NCBI GenBank assembly: GCA_002337145.1
Contig: DDFK01000003.1
Location: 558,001 to 622,000, forward strand
Length of the DNA: 64,000 nt
Source of the DNA: Chitinophagaceae bacterium UBA1930
GTDB lineage: Bacteria; Bacteroidota; Bacteroidia; Chitinophagales; Chitinophagaceae
Reading direction: 5' to 3'
The notes under the pieces were generated by a model that was given only the letters and a program-made list of their open reading frames with translations, was not told where the DNA came from and searched no databases. This document shows, in pieces, positions 18,925-28,530 of the stretch. The position numbers were made by a program, and so were the translations under genes. How positions within the stretch are numbered: position 1 is the first letter of the stretch; each line of letters begins with the position of its first letter.

Positions 18925-20187
18925 ATGGCAGAGATATTCTACACCATTGGCTGGATACTGATTACCCTTATTTTAATAGGTTTTTTTGCCGGTTACGAAA
19001 TTGCTTTTATAAGTGCCAACCGCTTAAGCATCGAGTTAAAGAAAAAGCAGGGCAAAAGCAGCGGTGTAATTGTTTCCAAATTTTTGGAGCACCCCGCAAA
19101 GTTCATAGGCAGTTGCCTGATTGGCCTCAACATATTTATGGTTATTTATGGCTTACTTGTAAGCCAATTGCTGCATGGCATTGTCATGAAACTTTTTCAT
19201 GTAAAAGTAAACGACTATTTAGGGCTCTTTATAGATACGCTTATCTCGTCCATTATCGTGTTGATATTTGGCGAGTTCATTCCCAAAGCAATCTTCCGTG
19301 CAAAAAACGATATGCTGCTCAGCTTCTTTGCACCGGTTGCCAATTTTTTCCATAACCTGTTTTCACCGGTTGCCAATTTCTTTGTCAACATATCGCAATG
19401 GATATTGAAATACCTGTTCAACGTAAGGGTAAATGATAAAGAAGAAGCTTTTTCGCATGTGGACCTGGAGCATTTTTTTCAGCAGACAAAAGATCAGGAC
19501 GAAGACAATGTAGAGTTGAACAAAGAACTGTTTGAAAATGCCCTTAGCCTGCCCATGGTTAAAATAAGGCAGTGCCTAGTACCAAGAACAGAGATTGAAT
19601 CGGTAGAAATAACTACTTCCATCGAGGAAGTGAAAAAACATTTCATCAATACAAAACTTACCAAGCTGGTAGTGTTTGATGATACCATCGATAATATATT
19701 GGGCTATATACACCAACTTGACCTGTTTAAAAAACCTGCCGATATAAGGTCCATTCTACTGCCCATTCCTGCCGTGCCGGAAAGCATGAGTGCTACCGAT
19801 TTGATCAGCAAGTTTACCAAGGAAAGAAAAAGCATTGCATGGGTGGTAGATGAGTTTGGCGGCACGGCCGGCATCGTAACAATGGAAGACGTGCTGGAAG
19901 AAATTTTTGGTGAGATAGAAGACGAATACGATACCGAAGAATTTGTGGAAAAGCAACTGGCAGAAAAAGAGTTTATCTTTAGTGGCCGTTTGGAACTGGA
20001 CTATATCAACGAGAAGTACAACCTTGAATTTAATGTGGACGAATCCGAAACGCTTTCCGGTTATATCATCAACAGGCACGAAACAATTCCTAAACTGGAC
20101 GATACCATTATTATAGATAATTACCAGTTCAATATTTTAAGCGTGAGCGACACCAGGATAGAAACCGTAAAGCTTAAGGTACTTTAG
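18925..20187 (+). CDS. CNNM/CBS/CorC-type membrane protein (hemolysin C family)
   Basis: This 420-residue protein has an N-terminal CNNM (DUF21) domain with about four membrane segments (residues 5-160, including ISANRLSIELKKKQGKSSG and FGEFIPKAIFRAKND). A CBS pair follows (about 205-330, with MVKIRQCLVPRTEIESV and VVDEFGGTAGIVTMEDVLEEIFGEIEDE). The C-terminal CorC_HlyC domain occupies about 345-415. Family members act in Mg/Co homeostasis, and GldE in gliding bacteria belongs here too. Transport versus gliding-associated roles cannot be separated from sequence. Confidence 0.9.
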   Translation: MAEIFYTIGWILITLILIGFFAGYEIAFISANRLSIELKKKQGKSSGVIVSKFLEHPAKFIGSCLIGLNIFMVIYGLLVSQLLHGIVMKLFHVKVNDYLGLFIDTLISSIIVLIFGEFIPKAIFRAKNDMLLSFFAPVANFFHNLFSPVANFFVNISQWILKYLFNVRVNDKEEAFSHVDLEHFFQQTKDQDEDNVELNKELFENALSLPMVKIRQCLVPRTEIESVEITTSIEEVKKHFINTKLTKLVVFDDTIDNILGYIHQLDLFKKPADIRSILLPIPAVPESMSATDLISKFTKERKSIAWVVDEFGGTAGIVTMEDVLEEIFGEIEDEYDTEEFVEKQLAEKEFIFSGRLELDYINEKYNLEFNVDESETLSGYIINRHETIPKLDDTIIIDNYQFNILSVSDTRIETVKLKVL

Positions 20188-20312
20188 CTGTTTCAACATT
20201 TTTTTCTCCGTTTCCCTTTTTGCAAAACAACACCTTGTTTTTGAAAGTGATGTGCCATACATGATTTTCAAAACTTACATTTACTTTAGCTAAACATCAC
20301 CAAAGCTGCTGA

Positions 20313-23168
20313 ATGATTGAACAGGGGAATAAAATAACATCGCAATACGCATTGCTGCTTGCCAAATGTTTCAATGAGCTTATCGTTACCGATAGCATAG
20401 ACCCCGCATTGAAAGTCATTGCCGAAAACATTGCCACGGCCGCCAATGTGGACTTCTGTTGCTTTATTCAAAACAGGCAATCCTTTAAAAATGTACTCAC
20501 CAACCCATTTGTAAACAATGCCAAAAATGCAGCCATTGCCGCACAGATACAGTTTGCCCTGGTAAATGACTGGTTAGAGTTCGAAAGCATACTCACTTAC
20601 CAAAAAATATTTGTTGCATCTGCCACATTCGAAGGTTCCATTACCATACAGCAACTGCTTCAACAAACCGGCCTACAGCATATACTATTATTACCTGTTA
20701 TTGGCTCTGGCGAAGTATTGTATGTGCTGTTCCTGGGCACACTCAACGAAACCCACAACTGGAACGAAGACCTCGTAAATGCCCTTACTGCATTGGCCAA
20801 TGCCATTGCTTCGTCGGCGGCCACCTACAAGCTGCAACAGCAACTGTACCACCGGAACGAAGTGTACGAAACCACACTGGCCACACTAAATGAATTGATT
20901 TGGGAGATGAATTTCCGTACCAATAAAATACGCATCATGGGCTTTGCCCCGCGTATCGGTACATTCGATTCCACAGAAACCGAGCTTGATTATAAAAAAC
21001 AGTTTTTCCAGTTTGTGCATCCCGACGACAAGGAAAAAACAATCGGCAACTTTGAAGCCTTTTTGCAAAAGGGCAACAACGCTACCTCCGAAGACACTTA
21101 CCGTATGATGAGTGCCGATGGTACAGAATACATCTGGGTACAGAGCCGCCGAACATTGCTTTGCGACGAAACAGGCAAGCCCGCAATAGTGGTAGGCACC
21201 ACATCGGACGTTACAGAAAACAGGCTTGTGGAAGTTGAGTTGCAGCGGCACAAAGAACAGAATGAGTTCCTGGTACAGATGCTACAGGAAAGCAACGAAA
21301 AGCTCAACACGATACTCAACAGCAGCAAGGAAATCATTTTGACCATTGACCTGCAGACAGGCCAGATTGAAAACGTGAACGATGCCATACGCATTCTGGA
21401 CTACACACCCGATGAATGGATTGGCCAGTACTACACAGAATGGACGCTGGAAAAAAGGAAACGTTTTTACGACCTGCTAAAACACGCAAGCGAAAGTGAA
21501 ACCGTGGTAAGGAGCCAGCAGATATTCTTCTCCAACAAAAGCAATACAGAAACAATCCCTTTTGAATTCTCCACATCCCTGTTCTATTTCAAGAACAAGA
21601 AATACCTGCTCTGCGTGCTTCGTGATGTAAGGGAAAGGATGAACTACGAAAAAAACCTGAGCAAGGTAACCGACCAGCTTACCCACCTCATCAACAACAT
21701 TGATGATGTGTACGCCATCTTTAATTTAAAGCAGAACAAATACGAATTTGTAAGCGATAACCTAGAAGGTTTTTTTGGTTGCGACAAGGAGGAGTTCATG
21801 AAGCATGGCCTCTTCTGGCAAGAGATCATGCATATTGAAGATGGTGCAGGCATTGTAAAGCAGATGCAGGAAGTAATCAGCAACAATAGCAGGGGCGAGT
21901 TTTTTTACCGCATCACAACACCCATTGGCGAAACAAAGATGTTGCTCGAAAAGATTACTGTTGCAACTGACGAGAACGGCAAGGCCGATAAAGTGTACAT
22001 TGTAAAGTCCGACTATACCCATATAGAAAATGCCGAACAGAGCCTGATTGAAAGCGAAAGGAAATTCCGTTTCATATCAGAAAACATTACCGACTTCATT
22101 TCCATCATCGATAACGATGGAAAGTTCCTGTACACATCGCCTTCGGCACAGAATGTTATTGGTTACGACCCAGATGAACTGATTGGCGAGAACACCATTT
22201 ACATCATTCATCCAGATGATGTGGAAGTGTTTATTGAAGCAGCCCTTGAAAAAGCCGTGTTCGAAAAAAGGGAATCGCAGATACGCTACCGCATACTTTC
22301 CAAAACGGGCAAATACCGGTGGGTGGAAACCTATTACAAACCCATTATAGACGCCATGGGTTTCACCACATCCATCATCTGCTCTACCCGCGACGTTACG
22401 GAGCGGGAGCAGTTGATGAAGGACCTGGAACAGGCACTGGAAAAGGAACGGGAACTAAATGAACTGCGTTCAAAGTTCGTGTCAACCGCATCGCACCAGT
22501 TCCGTACGCCATTAACCGTAATCCATAGCGGTGTAGAGTTAATGGAAATGTACCTGGACGATGTACCTGCCGAAAAACAGAAGCCATTCCAGAAACAGTT
22601 CAACAGGATACAGAGCGAAGTGGCAAGGTTGCAGGACCTGATGAATGATGTACTTTTACTGGGACGTGCCGATGTTAGCAGAACGCCCTTCAATCCCGAG
22701 AAAAAAGACCTGGTTGCATTTTGTAAAGAGCTGATTGAAACAAGGTACAATAGCCGTTTTAACCAAACAAGGAAAGTGGTACTTACCGTTACGGGCAAAG
22801 TGCAGACTGTATCCTTTGACCCCAAACTTTTGGACCATGCCCTCGAAAACATTTTAAGCAATGCCTATAAATATTCGTCGCAGGGCAATATAGAAATGCT
22901 TTTGAAGTTTGATTATGAAAACGTGACCATTGCCATAACCGACAAAGGCATAGGCATACCCGAAAACGACCTGGCCAACCTGTTTCAACCATTTTACAGG
23001 GCAGGCAATACAATAGAAATAGAAGGCACTGGCTTGGGTCTGTCCATTGTAAAGGAATTCATAGACAAACACAACGGTCAAATTTTTGTAATGAGCGAGT
23101 TAAATAAAGGCACCACTGTAAGCGTTATACTACCTTTAAAAGCCACTACACCCCAAAAAACTAATTAA
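20313..23168 (+). CDS. Soluble multi-PAS sensor histidine kinase
   Basis: This 951-residue protein has no transmembrane segment. An N-terminal GAF-like domain (about 20-170) is followed by four PAS/PAC units (about 186-312, 331-450, 456-575, 583-705). The HisKA domain has phospho-His 728 in the H-box STASHQFRTPLTV. The HATPase domain (about 835-945) has N-box NILSNAYKYSS, G1 DKGIGIPEN and G2 GTGLGLSIVKEF. It probably senses cytoplasmic small-molecule or redox cues. It is followed 4 bp later by a REC-kinase gene, so the two form a signalling pair. Confidence 0.93.
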   Translation: MIEQGNKITSQYALLLAKCFNELIVTDSIDPALKVIAENIATAANVDFCCFIQNRQSFKNVLTNPFVNNAKNAAIAAQIQFALVNDWLEFESILTYQKIFVASATFEGSITIQQLLQQTGLQHILLLPVIGSGEVLYVLFLGTLNETHNWNEDLVNALTALANAIASSAATYKLQQQLYHRNEVYETTLATLNELIWEMNFRTNKIRIMGFAPRIGTFDSTETELDYKKQFFQFVHPDDKEKTIGNFEAFLQKGNNATSEDTYRMMSADGTEYIWVQSRRTLLCDETGKPAIVVGTTSDVTENRLVEVELQRHKEQNEFLVQMLQESNEKLNTILNSSKEIILTIDLQTGQIENVNDAIRILDYTPDEWIGQYYTEWTLEKRKRFYDLLKHASESETVVRSQQIFFSNKSNTETIPFEFSTSLFYFKNKKYLLCVLRDVRERMNYEKNLSKVTDQLTHLINNIDDVYAIFNLKQNKYEFVSDNLEGFFGCDKEEFMKHGLFWQEIMHIEDGAGIVKQMQEVISNNSRGEFFYRITTPIGETKMLLEKITVATDENGKADKVYIVKSDYTHIENAEQSLIESERKFRFISENITDFISIIDNDGKFLYTSPSAQNVIGYDPDELIGENTIYIIHPDDVEVFIEAALEKAVFEKRESQIRYRILSKTGKYRWVETYYKPIIDAMGFTTSIICSTRDVTEREQLMKDLEQALEKERELNELRSKFVSTASHQFRTPLTVIHSGVELMEMYLDDVPAEKQKPFQKQFNRIQSEVARLQDLMNDVLLLGRADVSRTPFNPEKKDLVAFCKELIETRYNSRFNQTRKVVLTVTGKVQTVSFDPKLLDHALENILSNAYKYSSQGNIEMLLKFDYENVTIAITDKGIGIPENDLANLFQPFYRAGNTIEIEGTGLGLSIVKEFIDKHNGQIFVMSELNKGTTVSVILPLKATTPQKTN

Positions 23169-23172
23169 TGCT

Positions 23173-24285
23173 ATGGAACAGCAAACAAAAATCCTGGTAA
23201 TAGAAGACGAAGAAAGTATCAGGGAAAATATTCAGGAGCTTCTCGAAGCCAAGGGTTACAACGTTCGTGCTGCATCCAACGGCAAGCAGGGTGTATTGGA
23301 AGCTATCGATTTTAGGCCTTCGTTAATCGTATGCGATGTAATGATGCCAAAGATGGATGGTTTTAAGGTGCTCGAATACATTCGCAAAACATCTACCATA
23401 CAAAATACCCCATTCATATTCCTTACGGCCAAGGTAGACAAGCAGGATGTAAGACAGGGCATGGAGCTGGGTGCCGACGATTACCTAACCAAGCCATTCT
23501 CCTCAAAAGACCTCATCAACGCCATTGAATCGAGGCTAAAGAAAAACATTAAAGTGGCCGGCGAGTATTCCAAAGTAAAGCATGAGCTGGATACCACGGT
23601 TTTTGCTACCTATTACCACGAGTTCAACACGCCGTTGCATGGCATTATTGGTGGCCTGAACCTATTGATCAATGCAAGGGATTCTTTTAACGAAAAACAG
23701 ATACAGGAGCTGCTCCTGTCAATTCTCAAATCGGGCCTGCGTTTAAACCATTCGTTGGCAAACCTGATGCTCTTTGAAGAAATCAAACGGGCCGAGATAT
23801 ATACCGAACTGCTAAGCATGTTTAGCAACGGCAAAACCTCAGGGCTATGGCCACAGCGTTTGCAGACAGAAATACAGACCATGGCCAAAGAGATCTACAA
23901 CCGTGCCGGCGACCTGCAGTTTGACATGGAGCAGGCAGAAATAAACATCAACCCTGAATACCTGTTACGCATAGTGCTTGAGCTTACCGACAACGCATTC
24001 AAATTTTCCAAAAGCGGGCAAAAAGTGCATGTTACCGGAAGAAAGGAAGGTGACAATTACTTGATTGAAGTGCGTGACATTGGCCGTGGTTTTGTGCTGG
24101 AAAGCCTGGATCATATTGCACCTTTTAAACAATTCAACAGGACGAGGTTCGAGCAACAGGGCCTAGGCATTGGCCTTTACCTGGTAAAACGCCTGCTCGA
24201 ATTCAATAGCGGCGACCTGAAAATCAGTTCAAGCGAAAATGAGGGCACAAAAATTACAGTCACCTTATCTGCGTTGGACCTGTAA
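23173..24285 (+). CDS. Response regulator fused to a C-terminal histidine kinase
   Basis: This 370-residue protein has a REC domain at residues 5-122, with the acidic pocket IEDEES, phospho-acceptor Asp55 (VCDVMMPKMDG) and Lys107 (LTKPF). It is followed by a kinase core: H-box YYHEFNTPLHGI with His149, N-box ELTDNAFKFSKSG, G1 VRDIGRGF and G2 QGLGIGLYLVKRLLEF. The REC-before-kinase order means receipt of a phosphate from another kinase may control its own activity; the upstream multi-PAS kinase is the natural donor. No DNA-binding domain is present. Confidence 0.92.
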   Translation: MEQQTKILVIEDEESIRENIQELLEAKGYNVRAASNGKQGVLEAIDFRPSLIVCDVMMPKMDGFKVLEYIRKTSTIQNTPFIFLTAKVDKQDVRQGMELGADDYLTKPFSSKDLINAIESRLKKNIKVAGEYSKVKHELDTTVFATYYHEFNTPLHGIIGGLNLLINARDSFNEKQIQELLLSILKSGLRLNHSLANLMLFEEIKRAEIYTELLSMFSNGKTSGLWPQRLQTEIQTMAKEIYNRAGDLQFDMEQAEININPEYLLRIVLELTDNAFKFSKSGQKVHVTGRKEGDNYLIEVRDIGRGFVLESLDHIAPFKQFNRTRFEQQGLGIGLYLVKRLLEFNSGDLKISSSENEGTKITVTLSALDL

Positions 24286-24464
24286 CAACAGTTGCTGCCC
24301 TACAATATATTTAGCGGCATCAAAGTTGGGCATTGACCCATTTTGAAGACCTGTCAGGCCGAGCCTGTCTTTGAAGAGCTGCCATAACATTGCCCTGTTT
24401 GACAATTTGTTTTTTAGACCTAGCCACTAAGGTTGGTTTAATTTTTTTGCATACCGCATCCCTT

Positions 24465-24472
24465 TAACTTTG
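24465..24472 (+). promoter_or_regulatory. Candidate -7 element TAACTTTG for tatC
   Basis: TAACTTTG fits TAnnTTTG, with TTTTTTTG at 24442-24449 as a possible but close -33 box (15-bp spacing). It lies 23 bp before the tatC ATG. The remaining 24286-24440 stretch shows no gene. Confidence 0.45.
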
Positions 24473-24495
24473 CCGCTTCATAAGCACCGACAAAT

Positions 24496-25353
24496 ATGGC
24501 AGGAATTTTTGCAAGAGGCGGCGACAGCAACAAAGCTGAAATGTCTTTTATAGACCATTTAGAGGAATTAAGGGGACATATTGTTCGCAGCATATTGGCC
24601 ATACTGGTTTGTGCCATTGTTATTTTTATTTACCGCAACTGGGTTTTCGACAACATTATTACAGGCCCTATTAACCCCGACTTTATTACCTACCGTGCCA
24701 TGTGCCATTTGAGCCATGTACTGCACATGGGCAATACCTTGTGTATGCCTCCGGTAAAAGTAGACATGCAGACCACTACGTTTGGCGGACAGTTCATCAG
24801 CAGCATCACCATGGCTTTTGTTGGCGGCTTCATGGTTGCCTTTCCATACATTTTTTGGGAGTTCTGGCGTTTTGTGAAACCGGCCTTAAAAGAAAAAGAA
24901 ACAAGCAATACAAAATTTGTGATTTTTTGGGTATCCTTTTTCTTCTTTACAGGGGCCATGTTCGGGTTCTTTTTATTGGGCCCATTCACTTTTAATTTCC
25001 TAGCCGGTTTCCAGTTGGGTACCAAGGGAACATTGGTTACAAGACCAACATTGAACGATTACCTGGATAACCTGACCAATATTATCTTAGGTTGTGGCAT
25101 CGCTTTTGAGCTTCCGGTACTTGCCTACATACTTACAAAAATTGGTTTGATAACACCCGTGTATTTAAGAAAGACACGTAAGTATGCAGTGGTAATACTA
25201 TTGGTTGTTGCAGCTGTAATTACACCTAGCCCCGACTGGATGAGCCAGATGATTGTGTTCTTGCCACTTTGGTTCCTATATGAACTGAGCATCATTATCT
25301 CTGCCAGGGTGTATAAAGAAGACAAACGCAAAGAAGCAGAAGAGTGGGGTTAG
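24496..25353 (+). CDS. tatC: Twin-arginine translocase subunit TatC
   Basis: This 285-residue protein begins with the TatC hallmark MSFIDHLEELRGHIVRSI (residues about 16-33) and has six membrane helices. Conserved FWEFWRFVKPALKEKE, GIAFELPVLAYILTKIGLI and AVITPSPDWMSQM segments are present. An inserted periplasmic loop (about 60-95, with two CMPP/CHLSH-like Cys) is longer than in E. coli TatC, as seen in Bacteroidota. It recognises twin-arginine signal peptides with TatA/B partners, which are not in this window. Confidence 0.95.
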   Translation: MAGIFARGGDSNKAEMSFIDHLEELRGHIVRSILAILVCAIVIFIYRNWVFDNIITGPINPDFITYRAMCHLSHVLHMGNTLCMPPVKVDMQTTTFGGQFISSITMAFVGGFMVAFPYIFWEFWRFVKPALKEKETSNTKFVIFWVSFFFFTGAMFGFFLLGPFTFNFLAGFQLGTKGTLVTRPTLNDYLDNLTNIILGCGIAFELPVLAYILTKIGLITPVYLRKTRKYAVVILLVVAAVITPSPDWMSQMIVFLPLWFLYELSIIISARVYKEDKRKEAEEWG

Positions 25354-25441
25354 TATAGTAAACAGATGATACGGCATGCTGAAGAATCATCTATTACAAA
25401 TAGACAGTAATCCACTATTAAATAAAAAAAGATCCTCCATC

Positions 25442-25894
25442 ATGAATACATTCGATTTAACCAAACCGATAGCCATTGGCAGCGACCATGCAGGTTTTGA
25501 ATATAAAGAAGCAATAAAGAAATGGCTGGAAAAAAGGAACTATACCGTAAAGGATTTTGGAACCCATTCATTGGACTCTGTTGACTATCCCGACTTTGCA
25601 CATCCTGTTGCAACCAGCGTTGAAACGGGCGAAGCCGCCTTTGGGATACTCTTCTGCGGCAGTGCCAATGGCGTGGCCATTACAGCCAACAAACACCAGG
25701 GAGTGCGTGCCGGCCTGGCCTGGGAAAATGATGTGGCAAGGTTGATACGCAAGCACAACAATGCAAATATCATTTGTGTGCCTGCCCGATTTGTGGCACT
25801 GGCATTGGCTGAAGAAATGGTAGAAAACTTCATTTCTACCGAATTTGAAGGCGGACGCCACGCCACTCGTGTAAATAAAATTGCTTGTTCTTAA
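25442..25894 (+). CDS. rpiB: Ribose 5-phosphate isomerase B
   Basis: This 150-residue RpiB/LacAB protein interconverts ribulose 5-phosphate and ribose 5-phosphate. GSDHAGFEYK supplies the substrate His region, FCGSANGVAITANK holds the catalytic Cys, and VRAGLAWENDVARLIRKHNNANI is diagnostic. ATG 25442 (MNTFDLTKPIAIG) is chosen because the longer frame from 25376 has an atypical leader. It follows tatC by 88 bp. Confidence 0.94.
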   Translation: MNTFDLTKPIAIGSDHAGFEYKEAIKKWLEKRNYTVKDFGTHSLDSVDYPDFAHPVATSVETGEAAFGILFCGSANGVAITANKHQGVRAGLAWENDVARLIRKHNNANIICVPARFVALALAEEMVENFISTEFEGGRHATRVNKIACS

Positions 25895-25971
25895 GAGTTT
25901 GATATTTTTCAAGTTCAATCTGTTTCGGGCAGTACACAATTTGAAAAATCTTCAACCATTAACAACAACAA

Positions 25972-27516
25972 ATGAAAAAACAGTTGCTCCTATCGTTGTC
26001 ATTTGCAGGTACCATTGCAATGGCACAAACCAATAAGGATGCGGCAAAATTTGCTGCAAGCATTACCCAGAAAGATTTAAAAGACCAACTTACCATTGTG
26101 GCAAGTGCCGAAATGGAAGGCAGGGAAACGGCAACACCCGGACAAAAAAAAGCTGCTGCCTACATTGAAAGCCAATTTCAGAAGTTTGGGTTAAAGCCCG
26201 GCAACGGCAGTAGTTACCAACAGGTATATCCAGTATTTCAGGATGAGTTGAAAGAAGCAAAACTCAACCTGTACAACCTGCCATTTGATTATGACAGGCA
26301 TTTTTCCATTTCACTGAACAGTGCCATCAATGGCTCCTGGAACCTAAAGGAAGTTGCCTTTGTTGCTTACGGCATCAGCGACTCTACCCGTAACGACTAT
26401 AAGGACTTGGATGTAAAAGGCAAATGGGTAATGCTGTTGGATATTTCCCCAGCCGACATGGAAAAAGGCGATAGCTACACCCCCACCAACAACCGTTTTG
26501 GCAATCCCGGCCTTAATGCAAAAATTACTGCGGCACGCAAAAACGGGGCGGCAGGCATTATCATTGTTTCCAAAATATTCGATCAAACCAACAGGCCTGC
26601 CTCTTCCCGCATGGGAAGCATGTACAGGGAAAGGACATCCCGTGACGGTATGGCACCCATACCCACTATTTCGGTTTCCTATCAGGCAGCGGCATCCATA
26701 CTTACACGGGTGGTTACCTCTTATACCGGTCTTAAAAATATTGCTGCAGGGCTATATGCTACCAATGCAACCATCAGCATCAACAAATCCACCAACAATT
26801 TAGAAAGCAGTAATGTAATGGGCTTGCTAGAAGGTACCGATAAAAAGGATGAGTATGTAATACTCACTGGCCATTATGACCATCTGGGCACAAGGGATGG
26901 TGTTATTTACTATGGTGCCGATGATGACGGTAGCGGAACCGTTAGCGTTATTGAAATGGCAGAAGCATTTGCAAAGGCCAAAGCAAAAGGTAAGGGCCCA
27001 CGTCGCAGCATCCTGTTCATGACAGTTAGCGGCGAGGAAAAAGGCCTTTGGGGCAGCGAGTATTATGCATCTCACCCGGTATATCCATTAAACAAAACAA
27101 CGGTTGATTTGAATACCGATATGGTTGGCCGGATTGACCCAGCCTATAAAGGCGACAGCTTGAACTATGTATATGCAATTGGTGAAGACAAGTTAAGTAG
27201 CGACCTGATGAAGATTACCGACTCCATTAATGTAACCGCAAAAATGGAAATAGACAGAAGGTATAACGACCCCAAAGATCCTAACCGTTTTTATTACAGG
27301 AGCGACCATTACAATTTTGCAAAGAACGGCGTGCCCATCATTTTCTATTTTGATGGCGTACACAAAGACTATCACCGCCCAACCGATACCGTAGAAAAAA
27401 TAAACTTTGACCTGATGGAGAAAAGGGTAAGGCTTATTTTCAATACTGCATGGGTAATGGCCAACAAGGAAGACATGCTGAAAAGGGACACGCCTTTGAA
27501 CATGCCTGGCAGGTAA
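25972..27516 (+). CDS. Secreted M28-family zinc aminopeptidase with PA domain
   Basis: This 514-residue protein has a signal peptide (MKKQLLLSLSFAGTIAMA). A PA-like insertion occupies about 125-250 (VKGKWVMLLDI, KNGAAGIIIVSK). The M28 catalytic core starts at about 280, with metal ligands in GHYDHLG, ADDDGSG, SGEEKGLWGS (Glu pair), LNTDMVG and YHRPTDT. It is predicted to trim peptides in the periplasm or outside the cell. Specificity within M28 is not predictable. A strong terminator follows. Confidence 0.92.
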   Translation: MKKQLLLSLSFAGTIAMAQTNKDAAKFAASITQKDLKDQLTIVASAEMEGRETATPGQKKAAAYIESQFQKFGLKPGNGSSYQQVYPVFQDELKEAKLNLYNLPFDYDRHFSISLNSAINGSWNLKEVAFVAYGISDSTRNDYKDLDVKGKWVMLLDISPADMEKGDSYTPTNNRFGNPGLNAKITAARKNGAAGIIIVSKIFDQTNRPASSRMGSMYRERTSRDGMAPIPTISVSYQAAASILTRVVTSYTGLKNIAAGLYATNATISINKSTNNLESSNVMGLLEGTDKKDEYVILTGHYDHLGTRDGVIYYGADDDGSGTVSVIEMAEAFAKAKAKGKGPRRSILFMTVSGEEKGLWGSEYYASHPVYPLNKTTVDLNTDMVGRIDPAYKGDSLNYVYAIGEDKLSSDLMKITDSINVTAKMEIDRRYNDPKDPNRFYYRSDHYNFAKNGVPIIFYFDGVHKDYHRPTDTVEKINFDLMEKRVRLIFNTAWVMANKEDMLKRDTPLNMPGR

Positions 27517-27540
27517 TTATCAACAAACATACTTATACAT

Positions 27541-27570
27541 AAAAACCACGCTGTGTACAGCGTGGTTTTT
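27541..27570 (+). terminator. Terminator after the M28 peptidase gene
   Basis: A perfect 13-bp stem AAAAACCACGCTG / CAGCGTGGTTTTT encloses a TGTA loop and ends in a T-run, 25 bp after the stop. Confidence 0.88.
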
Positions 27571-27609
27571 ATGTATAAAGCAGTACCTTGTTTTTAAATT
27601 CAACCCAGC

Positions 27610-28059
27610 ATGGACAATAACAACGGCCAGCCACAAGACTTATTGGTGGAAGAGCTTGATGGCATCAGGCAAATTGAAATTGAAGGTTATGAGCAAGGTG
27701 TAAAAAAAGGAAGAAACACCCTTTTTGTAATTGGTACGCTCTCTTTTATTGTAGAGATGTATATGATGTTCAATAGCAACACCGGCTTTTCTGCACTTTG
27801 GCTGATCATCGCTTTATTTGAAGCGGGTATTTTTATTGCCCTCGGCTTCTGGACCAAGAAGAAACCCTATTATGCAATCATCGCCGGCATTGTAGTGTAC
27901 ATTGGCTTATGGATACTGGCAGGTATTTACGATCCCAATACCCTTTTAAAAGGAGTGCTTATAAAAATATTCATTGTTGGGTACCTGATAGGGGCATTAA
28001 GTTCTGCCAAGGAGTTGCAACGGGTAAAGGAGGAAGACAAGTTAATCAATGGGTACTGA
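27610..28059 (+). CDS. Four-helix membrane protein, function unknown
   Basis: This 149-residue protein has a charged N-terminus (about 1-33), then four hydrophobic helices (about 36-55, 60-80, 87-107, 115-132) and a charged tail (SSAKELQRVKEEDK). No family was recognised. It sits just upstream of the GreA-like gene and the two are likely cotranscribed. It is preceded by a TACCTTG promoter-like element near 27583. Confidence 0.75.
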   Translation: MDNNNGQPQDLLVEELDGIRQIEIEGYEQGVKKGRNTLFVIGTLSFIVEMYMMFNSNTGFSALWLIIALFEAGIFIALGFWTKKKPYYAIIAGIVVYIGLWILAGIYDPNTLLKGVLIKIFIVGYLIGALSSAKELQRVKEEDKLINGY

Positions 28060-28072
28060 TGCCAAAAGAATC

Positions 28073-28522
28073 ATGAGCCTTAAACAAACGGTACACCAAT
28101 ATTATCATCAACTATTAACCAGCAGAATAGCATCGTTGCATGACGTGCTGGAAGGTTTGCGGGAAAGTTCCAGGAACGAAACCAAAAGCTCTGCTGGCGA
28201 CAAGTACGAAACAACAAGGGCCATGCTTCAATTGGAGCAGGACAAAATCAATAGCCAGTTAAAAGAGGCACAGGAGCAAAAAGCCATCTTTGAACAAATT
28301 GACCCTTCTATCATTTGCAAACAGGTAATTAAAGGCAGTTTGGTTAAAACAGATAAAGGCTACCTGTTTGTAAGTATAGCATTGGGCAAAGCAACGATTG
28401 ATGGTATAAAAGTGATTGCTCTTTCGCCCCAATCGCCGCTGGGCATACAGCTGATGGGGCTACAAACAAATGATACCGCCACCATCAATGGAATGCAGTA
28501 CTTAATAGAATCCATAGAATAA
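28073..28522 (+). CDS. GreA/GreB-like coiled-coil protein
   Basis: From ATG 28073 the protein has about 149 residues; an ATG at 28049 would add MGTDAKRI and overlap the upstream stop. The N-terminal helical hairpin contains SSAGDKYETTRAMLQLEQDKI (a Gre-type coiled-coil signature). The C-terminal FKBP-like part has VIALSPQSPLGIQLMGL. Such proteins are common in Bacteroidota and often mislabelled as 3-oxoacyl-ACP synthase. Binding in the RNA polymerase secondary channel is a plausible inference; the acidic tip residues of GreA are not evident. Confidence 0.78.
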   Translation: MSLKQTVHQYYHQLLTSRIASLHDVLEGLRESSRNETKSSAGDKYETTRAMLQLEQDKINSQLKEAQEQKAIFEQIDPSIICKQVIKGSLVKTDKGYLFVSIALGKATIDGIKVIALSPQSPLGIQLMGLQTNDTATINGMQYLIESIE

Positions 28523-28530
28523 GCTTGCTG

